Source: NCEH01 sp040049195 (GTDB taxonomy: Bacteria; Pseudomonadota; Alphaproteobacteria; Rhizobiales; Xanthobacteraceae). Taken from it: a stretch of DNA of 64,000 bases. Within the stretch, counting starts at the first letter, position 1, and each line of letters begins with the position of its first letter. The notes beneath the pieces were generated by a model. That model was not told where the DNA came from, searched no databases, and saw only the letters and a list, made by a program, of their open reading frames with translations. Shown here one piece after another: positions 15,848 through 25,191 of the stretch. The position numbers were made by a program, and so were the translations under genes. The stretch lies in NCBI RefSeq assembly GCF_040049195.1, contig NZ_JBDZDL010000001.1; one strand, given 5' to 3'.

Positions 15848-15876
15848 TATATAAGTAATTGATATATATGTTGAAA
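15848..15876 (-). promoter_or_regulatory. Probable promoter of the atp Fo operon
   Basis: Within an AT-rich island (15844-15880) the minus strand shows TTTCAA, 17 nt, TATATA (15848-15853). The predicted leader before atpI is about 100 nt. Confidence 0.4.
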
Positions 15877-15906
15877 ATGCGTTGTGCGACATCGTGGCCA
15901 ACGCGT

Positions 15907-18900
15907 TCAACTCACCTCGCGTAACCTCTCGGCCGCCTGGAGATCCACCGAGACGAGCCGGGAAACCCCCCGTTCCGCCATTGTGACCCCGAACAATCGA
16001 TCCATATGCGCCATGGAAATGGGATTATGGGTGATGACGAGAAAACGCGTGTCGGTCAGGCGCGTCATTTCGTCCATCAAGGCGCAGAACCGCTCCACAT
16101 TGGCATCATCCAGCGGCGCATCCACCTCGTCGAGCACGCAGATGGGGGCGGGATTCGTCAGGAAGACGGCGAAGATCAGGGCCATGGCCGTCAGCGCCTG
16201 CTCGCCGCCCGAGAGCAGGGAGAGCGTCTGCGGCTTCTTGCCTGGCGGCTTGGCGATGATGTCGAGCCCGGCTTCCAGCGGGTCCTCGGCGTCGGTCAGC
16301 ACCAATTGCGCCTCGCCGCCGCCGAACAGCGTGTCGAACAGCTTGCGGAAATGGCCGTCCACCACCGTGAAGGAAGCCTGGAGGCGTTCGCGCGCCTCGC
16401 GGTTCAGGCTCTGGATGCCGGCGCGCAGGCGCTTGATGGCCTCGATCAGGTCGTCGCGCTCACCCGCCAGATTGCCGTGCTGGCCCTCGGCCTCCTGAAG
16501 CTCCACCTCGGCCCGCAGGTTCACCGCGCCGAGCCGCTCGCGGTCGCGGCGTGCCCGCTCCAGCGCGGCCTCGATGGTGGCGAGGTCCGGGAGCGGCGCG
16601 CCGGGCTCCAGGCCGGATTGCACGCGCGCCGATTCGGGTGGGCCTTCCAGGGCGTCGGCGATCTCGCGCATGAGGTCGTCGCGGCGCTGACGCAGGGCGT
16701 CCAGTCTCGCCTCGGCGCGCGCATTCTCTTCGCGCGCCGCCGCCATCGCCTCGAGCGTGTCGCGGGCGGCGCGGTCCGCGGCGGCCAGCGCCGCCTCGCC
16801 TTCCACCAGGCGGTCAGCAGCGGCGCGGCGGGCGGCTTCCGCCTTTTCCAGCTCGCTCATGAGAATGCGGCGCTGGCGGCCGAGTTCAGCCGGGGCGTCC
16901 TCGCTCTGCTCCAGGGCATCCTGCGCCTCCGCGCGGCGGGCCTCCAAGGCGGCAATGCGCTCCCCGGCGCCGCCGGCGCGCTGGTTCCAGGACCGTTCTT
17001 CGGCGGCGATCGCCTCGAGTCGCCGGACACGGGCGGATCGCTCGCGCAGGAGCACGGCGTGCGCCGCGCGGGTTTCGGCGAGCGCCGCGCGCGCCTGGGC
17101 CGCCTGGGCGCGGGCTTGGGCGAGGGCCGCCTCCACCAGGGCTGGCGAATCGAGCGCTGCGAGTTCCGCTTCGGCGCGGCGCTGGGCCTCCTCGGCCTCC
17201 TCGCGGGCCGCGGCGATACGGGTGCGCGCTTCACGCAGGGCGGAGAGGCGCGCCATATGCTGGGCGGCCTTGCGTTCGGCGGCGGCTTCCGCCTCGCGCG
17301 CCAGATCGGCGGCGCGCTGGGCCGTGCGCCGCGCCTCGCGCGCCTGGGCCTCCTGCGCGGCGGCGGCCTTGAGCCTCGCTTCCTGGGTTGTGAGGGCGGT
17401 GCGCGCGGCGTCGAGGGCGGCGCGGGCGTCCTCCACCTCGGCCCGCAGATCGGCCAGGCGGTTGCGTTCGGCCAGCCGGCGGGCGGCGGCGGTCGGGGCG
17501 TCGGCGGCGGCGAGAACGCCGTCCCAGCGCCAGAGATCACCTTCCCGGGAGACCAGCCGCTGCCCCGATTTCAGGGATTTTTGGAGCCGCGCCCCGTCTG
17601 CCCGCGCCACGATGCCCACCTGGGCGAGCCGCCGGGCGAGCGCGGGGGCGCCGCGCACATGGGCGGCAAGCGATTCGGCCTCGGGCGGCAGGGCAGGGTC
17701 CAGCGCCGCGAACGCCGCCCCGGCCCAGCGCGCCGGCGCCTCGGCCGCGACCGGCAGGTCGAGATCGTCGCCCAGCGCCGCGCCGAGCGCGATCTCATAG
17801 CCTTTATCCACATGCAGGAGGTCGGCGACGGGGGGAAAGCGGGCGTCCGAAGACTGCAGCAGCTTTTCCAGGGTGCGCGCCTCGGCGTCCAGGCGGCCGA
17901 AGGCGCGCTCCGCATCGGCGGCGCCGGGGCGAAGGGCTTCCAGCGCGCGCCGCGCGTCGGCCTGCTCGGCCTCGGCTTCGAGCGCCGATTCTTCCGCCGC
18001 CTCCAGCCGCTCGCGGGCGATCAGCGCGTCCTCGCGGCGGGCGTCCAGCATGTCGGCGCCCGATTCCTTCATCAGCCGCTGTTCCTCGGCATCGACGGAG
18101 GCGCGTTCGGCGGCATTGCGCAGAAGGCGCGAGCGGATATCGCGCAGGCTGTTGTCCAGGGCCGTGCGGCGGGCGCCGAGGTCGGCGAAGCTGGCGGTCT
18201 GCGCCTCCAGCATTTCTTCGGCCTCAGCGAGGCGGGCTTCGGCCTCGCCTAGGGCGTCGGCGGCCTCGCTCTCCTGCATCGCGGCGTCGGCCTGCTCGTC
18301 GCTGAGCTGGGCGGCCTCCTCCGCAAGGCGGGCGAGCACCCCCGACGCGTCGGCGGATAAAGCGTCCTCGCGCACCATGTCCTGCGTCAATTGGGCGAGG
18401 CGCCGCTCCAGATCCTGCCGACGGGCGGCAATCCGGCTTTCCTCCTTGTCCAGCTCGCCGAGCGCGAGCGTCAGGCGCTGGAGCGCGGCGGCGGCCTCCA
18501 CATCGGCCTGGCGCAGGGGCGGCAGTTCGTGCGCGGCGATCGCCTGGAGCCGGGCCGCCTCCGCCTGGGCACGGGTGCGCTCGGCGCTTTCGCGCACCGC
18601 GGCTTCCAGCGCCCGCTCGCCCTCCGCGAGGATGCGCACCACCTCGCTCCAGCGCAGCCAGAGCAAGGTCGCCTCGTTGCGGCGGATCTCTTCGGCCACC
18701 GCGCGATAACGCACCGCCTGCTTGGATTGCCGGCGCAGGCTCTCCACCTGGGCCGACATCTGGGTGATGACATCGTCCAACCGCAGCAGATTCTGCTCGG
18801 CCGCCTTCAGGCGCACTTCCGCCTCGTGCCGGCGGGCATGGAGCCCGGCGACGCCGGCGGCCTCTTCCAGAATGCGCCGCCGGGCGGCGGGCTTGGCGCC

Positions 18901-19359
18901 GACGATCTCGCCGATCTGCCCCTGGCGCACCAAAGCGGGCGAGCGCGCGCCAGTGGAGGCATCGGCGAACAGCAAATGCACATCGCGGGCGCGCACGTCG
19001 CGGCCATTGATTCGGTAATGCGAGCCCTGGCCGCGATCGATCTTGCGCACCACTTCCAGATGGTCGGCATCGTTGAAGCCGGCGGGCGCGGTGCGGTCGC
19101 TATTGTCGAGATGCAGCACGACTTCGGCGGTGTTGCGCGCCGGACGCCCCGTGGTGCCGGAGAAGATGACATCGTCCATGTCATTGGCGCGAAACGCCTT
19201 GTGTGAGCTTTCGCCCATCACCCAGCGCATCGCCTCCACCAGATTGGACTTGCCGCAGCCGTTCGGTCCCACCACCCCGGTGAGGCCGGGCTCGATCAGC
19301 ATGTCGGAGGGCTCGACGAAGGTTTTGAAGCCGACGAGCCGGAGGCGGGTGAATTTCAT
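15907..19359 (-). CDS. smc: Chromosome segregation protein SMC
   Basis: A 1150-residue structural-maintenance-of-chromosomes ATPase. ATG at 19359 begins MKFTRLRLVGFKTFVEPSD; the frame extends upstream without family similarity. Walker A GPNGCGKS is at residues 31-38. Two long Ala/Glu/Arg-rich coiled coils flank a hinge in the middle (around 510-620). The C-terminal head has the signature LLSGGEQALTAMALIFAVFL and Walker B PICVLDEVDAPLDDANVERF. With ScpA/ScpB (not in the window) it organises the chromosome from ParB-parS sites; a parS lies at 43.25 kb. Divergent from cnoX. Confidence 0.97.
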   Translation of the reverse strand: MKFTRLRLVGFKTFVEPSDMLIEPGLTGVVGPNGCGKSNLVEAMRWVMGESSHKAFRANDMDDVIFSGTTGRPARNTAEVVLHLDNSDRTAPAGFNDADHLEVVRKIDRGQGSHYRINGRDVRARDVHLLFADASTGARSPALVRQGQIGEIVGAKPAARRRILEEAAGVAGLHARRHEAEVRLKAAEQNLLRLDDVITQMSAQVESLRRQSKQAVRYRAVAEEIRRNEATLLWLRWSEVVRILAEGERALEAAVRESAERTRAQAEAARLQAIAAHELPPLRQADVEAAAALQRLTLALGELDKEESRIAARRQDLERRLAQLTQDMVREDALSADASGVLARLAEEAAQLSDEQADAAMQESEAADALGEAEARLAEAEEMLEAQTASFADLGARRTALDNSLRDIRSRLLRNAAERASVDAEEQRLMKESGADMLDARREDALIARERLEAAEESALEAEAEQADARRALEALRPGAADAERAFGRLDAEARTLEKLLQSSDARFPPVADLLHVDKGYEIALGAALGDDLDLPVAAEAPARWAGAAFAALDPALPPEAESLAAHVRGAPALARRLAQVGIVARADGARLQKSLKSGQRLVSREGDLWRWDGVLAAADAPTAAARRLAERNRLADLRAEVEDARAALDAARTALTTQEARLKAAAAQEAQAREARRTAQRAADLAREAEAAAERKAAQHMARLSALREARTRIAAAREEAEEAQRRAEAELAALDSPALVEAALAQARAQAAQARAALAETRAAHAVLLRERSARVRRLEAIAAEERSWNQRAGGAGERIAALEARRAEAQDALEQSEDAPAELGRQRRILMSELEKAEAARRAAADRLVEGEAALAAADRAARDTLEAMAAAREENARAEARLDALRQRRDDLMREIADALEGPPESARVQSGLEPGAPLPDLATIEAALERARRDRERLGAVNLRAEVELQEAEGQHGNLAGERDDLIEAIKRLRAGIQSLNREARERLQASFTVVDGHFRKLFDTLFGGGEAQLVLTDAEDPLEAGLDIIAKPPGKKPQTLSLLSGGEQALTAMALIFAVFLTNPAPICVLDEVDAPLDDANVERFCALMDEMTRLTDTRFLVITHNPISMAHMDRLFGVTMAERGVSRLVSVDLQAAERLREVS

Positions 19360-19644
19360 TATGGGGCGGTTTTGCCTATCCCGGTGGGCTTGGTCAAATA
19401 CCGTGCCCGTCCCGCGCCGCCAGGGCAAGGCGCGCCACAGCCAGCCGGGTTTGCAAACGCGATGATCCACAGCCTGGAGGTGCGCATTGACGCTGGGAAG
19501 GGCGCGATGCGCGATTTGGTCGGCCGCAAGCATGGCGGCGCAGGGAATTTGAGGCTAGAAGCTCAGCGGATGGCGATTGCGTCCCGCGCGAGAGCGCCCA
19601 TCTAAGGGCGGAGCGAGACCAAAAGAGTTTTCGAGGACAGACAC

Positions 19645-20574
19645 ATGCTGTTCAATCAAGCAGGCGCAGCCAATGGTGCGGCTGCTGGCGCCCTGGGCGC
19701 CGGCGACGATCTGGTGACCGAGACCACCACCCAGACCTTCATGGCGGACGTGATCGAGGAATCCAAGCGCCGCCCGGTGCTGGTGGATTTCTGGGCCCCC
19801 TGGTGCGGCCCCTGCAAGACCCTGGGCCCGATCATCGAGAAATCGGTGAAGGCCACCAAGGGCAAGGTCAAGCTGGTCAAGATGAATATCGACGACCACC
19901 CGGCCGTTGCCGGCAAGCTCGGCATTCAGTCCATCCCCACCGTTTATGCCTTCGTCAACGGGCAGCCGGTGGACGGCTTCATGGGCGCGCTGCCGGAAGG
20001 GCAGGTGAAGTCCTTCATCGAGCGGCTTCTGGGCGGAGCCGTGAACCCAGATGCCGCGGAGCTGCTCGCCGCCGGCGAAGCGGCATTGGCCGAGGGCGAT
20101 GCCGCGGGCGCGGCGGAGGTGTTCGCCCATATCCTGTCCGAGGATCAGGAAAACCTGAAGGCGCTCGGCGGCTTCATCCGCGCGCAGGTGTTGGCCGGCG
20201 CCCTGGACGAGGCGAAGGCGACGCTCGCCAGCATTCCCGCCGCACAGCAGAGCGACAGCGCCATCGCGGCCGCGAAGGCGGCGCTGGATCTGGCCGAGCA
20301 GGCCGCCGCGCTGGGCGATGCCGCCCCGCTGGAAGCCAAGGTGAACGCCGATCCCACCGACCATCAGGCGCGGTTCGACCTGGCCGTGGCGCTCAATGCC
20401 AAGGGCCTGCGCGAACAGGCGCTCGCCCACCTGCTGGAAATCGTCAAGCGCGACCGCGCCTGGAACGAGGATGGAGCGCGCAAGCAATTGATCCAGTTCT
20501 TCGAGGCCTGGGGGCCGACCGATCCGCAGACGGTCGCGGGCCGCAAGAAGCTTTCCGCGATTCTGTTCGCTTAA
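19645..20574 (+). CDS. cnoX: Thioredoxin-domain co-chaperone CnoX/YbbN
   Basis: A 309-residue protein with an N-terminal thioredoxin domain (about 25-135) carrying an intact WCGPC active site (Cys54, Cys57), followed by TPR-like helices (about 140-300, LAAGEAALAEGDAAGAAEVF, LAHLLEIVKRDRAWNEDGAR). E. coli CnoX lacks the redox-active pair, whereas the alphaproteobacterial form here can be redox active. It acts as a holdase and hands substrates to GroEL and DnaK. The Lon-N protein follows after 9 bp, a conserved pair. Confidence 0.92.
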   Translation: MLFNQAGAANGAAAGALGAGDDLVTETTTQTFMADVIEESKRRPVLVDFWAPWCGPCKTLGPIIEKSVKATKGKVKLVKMNIDDHPAVAGKLGIQSIPTVYAFVNGQPVDGFMGALPEGQVKSFIERLLGGAVNPDAAELLAAGEAALAEGDAAGAAEVFAHILSEDQENLKALGGFIRAQVLAGALDEAKATLASIPAAQQSDSAIAAAKAALDLAEQAAALGDAAPLEAKVNADPTDHQARFDLAVALNAKGLREQALAHLLEIVKRDRAWNEDGARKQLIQFFEAWGPTDPQTVAGRKKLSAILFA

Positions 20575-20583
20575 GGGACAAGC

Positions 20584-21255
20584 GTGGCCAAGCATCGCTC
20601 CTATCATTCGCCGGCGGACCTGCCGGCGACCTTGCCGGTGTTCCCGCTCTCGGGAGCGCTGCTGCTGCCGCGTGCCGAGCTGCCGCTCAACATTTTCGAG
20701 CCGCGCTATCTTGAGATGATCGACGACGCCCTCGCGGGCGAGCGGCTGATCGCCATGGTCCAGCCCGACGAGAGCAAGCCCGAGGGCGCCCACGGACCGG
20801 CCCTGTTCCAGGTCGGCTGCATCGGCCGCATCACTCAGTTCAGCGAGACCGGAGACGGGCGCTATCTCATCACCTTGTCGGGCGTCTGCCGCTTCAAGGT
20901 GGGGGCGGACCTCGATGTCACCACGCCATACCGGCAGATCGCCGTCGACGCGGCGCCCTATGCGGAAGATTTCAACGAAAGCGCCGGCGAGGACGAGGTG
21001 GACCGCACGGCGCTCCTTGCGGCGCTGGCCGCATTCCTGGAGGCGAACCAGCTGGAAGCCGATTGGGACGGCATCCAACAGGCGGGCACGGAAACCCTGG
21101 TCAACGCGCTTTCCGTGATGTCGCCTTACGGCGCGCTGGAAAAACAGGCGCTGCTGGAAGCGCAGGACCTGAAGGCGCGCGCGGAGATGCTGGTGGCCAT
21201 CACCCAGATGATGCTGGCGCGCATGCCGGGGGACGGCGAGGCGCCGCTCCAGTAA
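20584..21255 (+). CDS. LON peptidase substrate-binding-domain protein
   Basis: A 223-residue protein starting with GTG. It consists of a Lon N-terminal-like domain only: PVFPLSGALLLPRAELPLNI and FEPRYLEMIDDALAGERLIA at the start, then VGCIGRITQFSETGDGRYLI and FKVGADLDV. No AAA or protease domain. Such stand-alone Lon-N (YcaK/PhoC-type) proteins may bind substrates or chaperones. It is co-transcribed with cnoX, which supports a protein quality-control role, though the function is unproven. Confidence 0.88.
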   Translation: MAKHRSYHSPADLPATLPVFPLSGALLLPRAELPLNIFEPRYLEMIDDALAGERLIAMVQPDESKPEGAHGPALFQVGCIGRITQFSETGDGRYLITLSGVCRFKVGADLDVTTPYRQIAVDAAPYAEDFNESAGEDEVDRTALLAALAAFLEANQLEADWDGIQQAGTETLVNALSVMSPYGALEKQALLEAQDLKARAEMLVAITQMMLARMPGDGEAPLQ

Positions 21256-21295
21256 GGGATGCGACTCCAGTAAGGGATGCGGCCGAGTTCTCCGG

Positions 21296-21640
21296 CTAGG
21301 GTTCGACCGCGAAGCGCAGCCGCCCCGCCGGGGCCAAGGTGTCGAGATCGAAGGTGCGCACCTCGACCGCGCCGCCCACGTCCAGCGTCACAACCAGAAG
21401 CTTGTCCGCCACCGCCGTGGAGACGATGCGCGCGCCTTTCGGCAGGGCTGCGGTGATATCGCTGGCCTTCGCGCCCTTGGCGCGCAACATGCGATAGCCG
21501 ATCACACCGAAAACGGAGGCGACCCCGAGCATCATGATGAGCCCGGACACCAGGGAAAAGCGCCGCACTTTCTTCAGCACGCGCTCCTGGGCGGGCGAGA
21601 GTTCCTCTTGAGGTTCGGGATCGGGTGAAGTGAAAACCAT
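21296..21640 (-). CDS. Single-pass membrane protein of unknown function
   Basis: A 114-residue protein: an acidic Pro-rich N-terminus (SPDPEPQEELSPAQERVLKK), one transmembrane helix (SLVSGLIMMLGVASVFGVIG), and a small exported beta domain (GARIVSTAVADKLLVVTLDV, VEVRTFDLDTLAPAGRLRF). It resembles the uncharacterised DUF6476-type protein found next to rluD in Rhizobiales; that name is from memory. Its start codon overlaps that of rluD on the other strand (shared CATG), so neither gene has a normal leader if both begin there. Confidence 0.72.
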   Translation of the reverse strand: MVFTSPDPEPQEELSPAQERVLKKVRRFSLVSGLIMMLGVASVFGVIGYRMLRAKGAKASDITAALPKGARIVSTAVADKLLVVTLDVGGAVEVRTFDLDTLAPAGRLRFAVEP

Positions 21641-22688
21641 GAACAAGCCTGACTGGGTGGATGAAGACGCCGTTCTCGAAGTGCTGGACGAGGCTTCCGA
21701 AGGCGAGATCGACCATGAGGTCGTCGTGCCTGTGGAAGACGCGGACGCGCGCATCGACCGCGTGCTCGCCGCCCGGCTCGACGGGCTGAGCCGGACCCGC
21801 ATCCAGCGCCTGGTGGCGGAAGGGCGCGTGACCAACGGCGGGCGAGTGGTAGGAGACGTTTCCGAGCGGGTCAATGCCGGCGATGTCCTGCGCCTGCGCG
21901 TGCCGGCGCCGGAACCGGCCGAGCCGGTGCCCGAGGCGATGGATCTCACCATCGCCCATGAGGATGATCATTTGATCGTCGTGGACAAGCCGGCGGGGCT
22001 CGTGGTGCATCCTGCGCCCGGGCATTGGTCGGGTACGCTGGTGAACGGGTTGCTGCATCATTGCGGAACCAGCCTCTCGGGCATCGGCGGGGTGCGCCGG
22101 CCCGGCATCGTGCATCGGCTCGACAAGGACACCTCCGGCCTTTTGGTGGTGGCGAAGAACGACGCCGCCCACGCGGCGCTTTCCGCCCAGTTCGCCGATC
22201 ACGGCCGCACCGGCCCGCTGGACCGTGCCTATCTCGCCTTCGTCTGGGGCGTTCCCGCCCCGCGCGGGACGGTGAACGCCCCCATCGACCGGCACCCCTC
22301 CAGCCGCCAGAAGATGGCGGTGCGCACCGGCGGGCGCGAGGCGGTGACCCATTGGGAGGTGCTGGAAACCTTCCTCGATACCGCCGGATCGCCCGTGGCG
22401 AGCCTGGTGGAATGCCAGCTGGAGACCGGGCGCACCCACCAGATCCGTGTCCATATGGCCCATGTCGGGCACCCCCTGCTGGGTGACGAGGTCTATGGCC
22501 AGGGCTTCCGCACCAAGGCCGCGCGGCTCGCGCCGGATGCGCGGGCGGCGCTTTTGGCCCTGGACCGGCAGGCGTTGCACGCCACCCGCCTCGGCTTCGC
22601 GCACCCGGTCGGCGGGGAGACGCTGACCTTCGACAGCCCACTTCCACCCGAATTGGCAGTGCTTTTGGAAAAGCTCTCGGCCTCGTGA
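21639..22688 (+). CDS. rluD: Ribosomal large-subunit pseudouridine synthase, RluA/RluD family
   Basis: A 349-residue enzyme with an N-terminal S4 RNA-binding domain (about 35-85, RIDRVLAARLDGLSRTRIQR) and a catalytic domain with the family motif HRLDKDTSGLLVVAKN (catalytic Asp162). LETGRTHQIRVHMAHVGHPL and HATRLGFAHPVGG are also present. It modifies uridines of 23S rRNA helix 69 or a related site. ATG 21639 is preferred; an in-frame GTG at 21630 is an alternative. It overlaps the divergent membrane-protein start and precedes rpoH. Confidence 0.94.
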   Translation: MNKPDWVDEDAVLEVLDEASEGEIDHEVVVPVEDADARIDRVLAARLDGLSRTRIQRLVAEGRVTNGGRVVGDVSERVNAGDVLRLRVPAPEPAEPVPEAMDLTIAHEDDHLIVVDKPAGLVVHPAPGHWSGTLVNGLLHHCGTSLSGIGGVRRPGIVHRLDKDTSGLLVVAKNDAAHAALSAQFADHGRTGPLDRAYLAFVWGVPAPRGTVNAPIDRHPSSRQKMAVRTGGREAVTHWEVLETFLDTAGSPVASLVECQLETGRTHQIRVHMAHVGHPLLGDEVYGQGFRTKAARLAPDARAALLALDRQALHATRLGFAHPVGGETLTFDSPLPPELAVLLEKLSAS

Positions 22689-22806
22689 CGGGATCGAAGC
22701 TAGCCGCGGGGCGTTAGACCCTATATGGTTCGCGGTTGCGGTCGGCGAAAGCGGCCGCGTAGGTGGTCGCTTGCGCTTGAGGGCCACGACATCAAGGAGG
22801 CCGCCT

Positions 22807-23706
22807 ATGGCCCGGTCACAACACGTGCCCATTCCCTCGGCTGAGGGGGGGCTGACACGCTATCTCGAAGAAATCCGCCGGTTCCCCATGCTGGAGCCGC
22901 AGCAGGAATACATGCTTGCCAAAAGCTGGCGCGAGCATGGAGATCGCGATGCCGCCCACAAGCTGGTGACCAGCCATCTGCGCCTCGTGGCGAAGATCGC
23001 AATGGGCTACCGGGGCTACGGCCTGCCCATATCCGAAGTGATTTCCGAAGGCAATGTCGGCCTCATGCAGGCGGTGAAGCGGTTCGAGCCCGAAAAGGGC
23101 TTCCGCCTCGCGACTTACGCCATGTGGTGGATCCGAGCCTCGATCCAGGAATATATCCTGCGCTCGTGGAGCCTCGTGAAGATGGGCACCACGGCCGCGC
23201 AGAAGAAGCTGTTCTTCAACCTCCGCAAGGCCAAGAGCCAGATTTCCGCTCTGGAAGAGGGCGACCTGCGTCCCGACCAGGTGAAGCAGATCGCCACCAA
23301 GCTCGGCGTGACCGAGCAGGATGTGGTGGACATGAACCGGCGTCTCTCGGGCGACGCCTCCCTAAACGCGCCGCTGCGCGAGGAAGGGGAGGGCGGCGGC
23401 GAATGGCAGGACTGGCTGGTGGACGACCACCTGGACCAGGAAAGCGTGTTCGCCGAGAGCGAGGAGATGGAGAACCGCCGCGGTGCTCTGGCCGGCGCAT
23501 TGAGCGTGCTCAATGACCGCGAACGCCGCATCTTCGAGGCGCGCCGCCTCTCCGAGGACCCGGTGACCCTTGAGGAACTCGCAGCCGAGTTCGGCGTCTC
23601 GCGCGAGCGGGTGCGCCAGATCGAAGTGCGGGCGTTCGAGAAGGTGCAGAAGGCGGTGGTCGACCGCGTGCGCACGCTGGAAGAGCCTGAGGTCGAGAAC
23701 GCCTGA
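22807..23706 (+). CDS. rpoH: RNA polymerase heat-shock sigma factor RpoH (sigma-32)
   Basis: A 299-residue sigma-70-family factor. ATG 22807 follows a strong AAGGAGG at 22794-22800. It shows region 2 (HLRLVAKIAMGYRGYGLPIS, EGNVGLMQAVKRFEPEKGFR, ATYAMWWIRASIQEYILRSW), the RpoH box QKKLFFNLRKAK (residues 132-143) specific to sigma-32, and region 4 helix-turn-helix (LEELAAEFGVSRERVRQIEV). It directs heat-shock transcription; the hsp20 promoter at 10763 is a likely target. The rluD-rpoH order is conserved in many Rhizobiales. Confidence 0.95.
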   Translation: MARSQHVPIPSAEGGLTRYLEEIRRFPMLEPQQEYMLAKSWREHGDRDAAHKLVTSHLRLVAKIAMGYRGYGLPISEVISEGNVGLMQAVKRFEPEKGFRLATYAMWWIRASIQEYILRSWSLVKMGTTAAQKKLFFNLRKAKSQISALEEGDLRPDQVKQIATKLGVTEQDVVDMNRRLSGDASLNAPLREEGEGGGEWQDWLVDDHLDQESVFAESEEMENRRGALAGALSVLNDRERRIFEARRLSEDPVTLEELAAEFGVSRERVRQIEVRAFEKVQKAVVDRVRTLEEPEVENA

Positions 23707-23886
23707 GGCGGATCGACCGACGAGCAGGCGCGCGCTGCGTCTGCCTGGGCGTGCGCCCCATCTGGCGCGCGCGTCGTTCGCTCATGACCGACGGGAGCGT
23801 TTGGCCGGGACATGGGACGCAGAATCCGCCGCAGCCCGGCACCCCCCTTAACCTGATCTCAACCCGCCGCCGCGCATCATGCCCCC

Positions 23887-25059
23887 ATGACGCGCGGCGT
23901 ATTCAGGTATCTCGTAGCCCCGCTCGTCTGCGTGGGGCTCCTGTCGGGCTGTCGTTTCGACTTGTTCGACCGACGGGAGCCCTGGCGCGCCGAGGCGGAA
24001 GAGAAGTGCCTGGCGGAAAAGGGCGCGGTGCCATCCCCCTTCCTTGAGCCCATGTCGGAAATCGACGGCGCGGGCGCCTGTGGCATGGACCACCCGTTCC
24101 GGGTGTCGGGCCTGGAGGATGGCTCGGTCTCCGTGGAGCCCAAGGCGACGCTCGCCTGTCCCATGATCCGCGATCTCAATCTGTGGCTCGCCGAAGTGGT
24201 GCAACCCGCGGCAGTGGCCTGGCTAGGCCAGCCGGTGGTGGGCATCCGCCAGATGTCGTCTTATTCATGCCGGGGCATGAACGGGCAGATCGGCGCCAAG
24301 ATTTCCGAGCACGCCTTCGGCAATGCGCTGGATGTCGGTGCTTTCGTGTTCGCGGATGGGCGCGAGATCACGGTCAAGAACGGCTGGAAGGGACCGCAGG
24401 AGGCGCGCGGCTTTCTGCTTCAGGTGCAGGCGGGGGCCTGCGAGGTGTTCACCACCGTGCTCGCCCCGGGCTCGAACGTCTTCCATTATGACCATATCCA
24501 CGTGGACCTGATGCGGCGGAACAACCCGCGCCTCATCTGCAAACCCGCGCCCCGGCCCATGGCGCCGCCGCTCATGGTTTCGGCGCCGCAACCGCCGGTG
24601 CAGTTCGGTGGGCGGTCCGAGGGCCAGCCCATGAGCGGGCCCGTGCCGCAGGCGCAGCCGGGATACGGCGCGCCCGCGCCCGCCGCGTCGCCTCCTGGCG
24701 AGCCCATGACCATCGCGCCCCAGGGCGCTCAGCCGCCGCTGCCGGAACGGGCACCGGCCGGCTATGGACAATCGCAGCAGCCCGCGGGCTACGGGCAATC
24801 GCCGGCCTATAGTCAGCAGCCTTATGGCGCGCCGCCGCCGGGCTATCCGCCCTATGGGGATCCCGTGCAGCGTGTGCAGCCGCCCGGCGCGGTGTATCAG
24901 CCCAACGCGCCCCGCCCCCCCGGCCCCATGTCCTATGGGCCAACCGGCGCGAGCGATCCGCAGGTGACAGGTTCGGTGGCGAACCGGAAATATTATTCCC
25001 CCACCTTCCCGCAGGCCTCCACCATCCCGCTGCCCCAGGCCCGGCCCGGCGAGGATTAG
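23887..25059 (+). CDS. Extensin-like (M15-fold) lipoprotein with a Pro/Gly/Gln-rich tail
   Basis: A 390-residue protein. A lipobox LLSGC at residues 18-22 marks a lipoprotein. The extensin-like C-terminal domain family region (about 40-225) includes SSYSCRGMNGQIGAKISEHA, FGNALDVGAF and YDHIHVDLMRR, which together supply a His-Asp-His arrangement like zinc D-Ala-D-Ala carboxypeptidases. A disordered tail of about 165 residues follows, with repeats such as GYGQS, QQPYGAPPPGYPPYG and RPPGPMSYGPTG. A role in peptidoglycan processing at the envelope is inferred from the fold. The tail may span the periplasm or contact the wall. Confidence 0.85.
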   Translation: MTRGVFRYLVAPLVCVGLLSGCRFDLFDRREPWRAEAEEKCLAEKGAVPSPFLEPMSEIDGAGACGMDHPFRVSGLEDGSVSVEPKATLACPMIRDLNLWLAEVVQPAAVAWLGQPVVGIRQMSSYSCRGMNGQIGAKISEHAFGNALDVGAFVFADGREITVKNGWKGPQEARGFLLQVQAGACEVFTTVLAPGSNVFHYDHIHVDLMRRNNPRLICKPAPRPMAPPLMVSAPQPPVQFGGRSEGQPMSGPVPQAQPGYGAPAPAASPPGEPMTIAPQGAQPPLPERAPAGYGQSQQPAGYGQSPAYSQQPYGAPPPGYPPYGDPVQRVQPPGAVYQPNAPRPPGPMSYGPTGASDPQVTGSVANRKYYSPTFPQASTIPLPQARPGED

Positions 25060-25082
25060 GCGCGCCCCGCTTCCTCGCGCCC

Positions 25083-25119
25083 AAAAGAAAGCCGCCGCAC
25101 GCGGGAGGCGGACGGCGGC
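25083..25119 (-). terminator. Terminator of the gcv operon
   Basis: On the minus strand GCCGCCG ... CGGCGGC closes a hairpin (25091-25119) followed by TTTCTTTT (25083-25090). It is about 75 bp after the gcvPB stop. Confidence 0.75.
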
Positions 25120-25191
25120 TGCTACGGCTCTCGTCTCAGTCTGGTTTTCATCCCCGCCGCGTACTCCCCCGTGCGCGGCGGGGATGGCACA

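Noticed and set aside
16006..18252. A 748-codon open frame antisense to smc
   Set aside because: Composition-driven shadow of a GC-rich coiled-coil gene; no domain, no ribosome site, and smc is unmistakable.
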